This document shows, piece by piece, positions 5,328-5,399 of a stretch of DNA of 5,399 nt (the stretch's first letter is position 1; the number at the start of each line of letters is the position of its first letter). The stretch lies in NCBI GenBank assembly GCA_017625275.1, contig JAGALI010000131.1, forward strand, positions 1-5,399. Direction: 5' to 3'. This stretch comes from Clostridia bacterium (GTDB taxonomy: Bacteria > Bacillota > Clostridia > Oscillospirales > CAG-272). The notes beneath the pieces are model-generated. The model did no database searches and was not told where the DNA came from. It saw only the letters and a program-made list of their open reading frames with translations. Made by a program: the position numbers and the translations under genes.

Positions 5328-5399
5328 ATGGATTGCATTTTTTGTAAAATAATAAGTGGAGAAATACCTTCTAATAAGCTTTATGAGGATGAAAAAATA
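5328..5399 (+). CDS. HIT-family protein (HinT-like), 5' part only
   Basis: First 24 residues of a gene that runs off the window. MDCIFCKIISGEIPSNKLYEDE matches the N-terminus of histidine-triad (HIT) proteins of the HinT branch, which hydrolyse purine nucleoside phosphoramidates such as AMP-lysine. C3 and C6 are the first pair of a zinc site found in many Firmicute members. The HIT motif itself (HxHxHxx) would be near the C-terminus and is not in view. AAGGAG (5315–5320) lies 7 bases before the ATG. Full proteins of this branch are usually about 110–140 residues. Confidence 0.85.
   Translation, partial: MDCIFCKIISGEIPSNKLYEDEKI

Noticed and set aside
5243..5338. Longer FkbM reading frame starting at 5338
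   Set aside because: It would overlap the HIT start and cover both promoters, has no ribosome site, and the added 32 residues resemble translated AT-rich spacer.

Overview
This AT-rich window, with compact operons, strong AGGAGG-type ribosome binding sites and A/T-flanked intrinsic terminators, looks like the chromosome of a low-GC Firmicute, most likely an anaerobic gut-type Clostridia lineage. The trmK–nif3 pair is a known Firmicute neighbourhood (yqfN–yqfO in Bacillus). No transposase, integrase, rRNA, tRNA or CRISPR array is visible.

Left block (4–2925, + strand): four packed genes form one operon. They are a MurA-type UDP-GlcNAc enolpyruvyl transferase, a 67-residue DUF1858 redox-type protein with a CxxC motif, the tRNA adenine-22 methyltransferase TrmK, and a short-form Nif3 dinuclear-metal protein. 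The last two junctions are ATGA stop/start overlaps. A strong intrinsic terminator closes the block.

Middle block (about 2933–4250, + strand): a self-contained two-gene unit with its own near-perfect promoter (TTGACA, 17 bp, TATAAT). It encodes a 258-residue ParA/Soj-type ATPase and a 105-residue basic partner with an AT-hook core (RGRP) and a C-terminal ribbon-helix-helix-like segment. The partner is not a classical ParB. The very AT-rich region upstream of the promoter has AAATT cores about 16 bp apart, enclosed by a 12-bp inverted repeat. AAATT is the kind of site an AT-hook binds, so this could be a centromere or operator. This plasmid-like partition module between housekeeping genes is the most interesting part of the window.

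Right block (4217–5399): an FkbM-family methyltransferase on the - strand converges on the parA unit and shares its terminator; the FkbM stop codon lies in the hairpin loop. At its 5' end it faces a + strand HIT-family (HinT-like) gene that runs off the window. The two predicted promoters face each other, with start points about 5 bp apart, and each -35 box touches the other gene's Shine-Dalgarno sequence.

No gene-free stretch exceeds 300 bases; the longest, 2890–3112, holds the terminator, AT-rich repeats and parA promoter.
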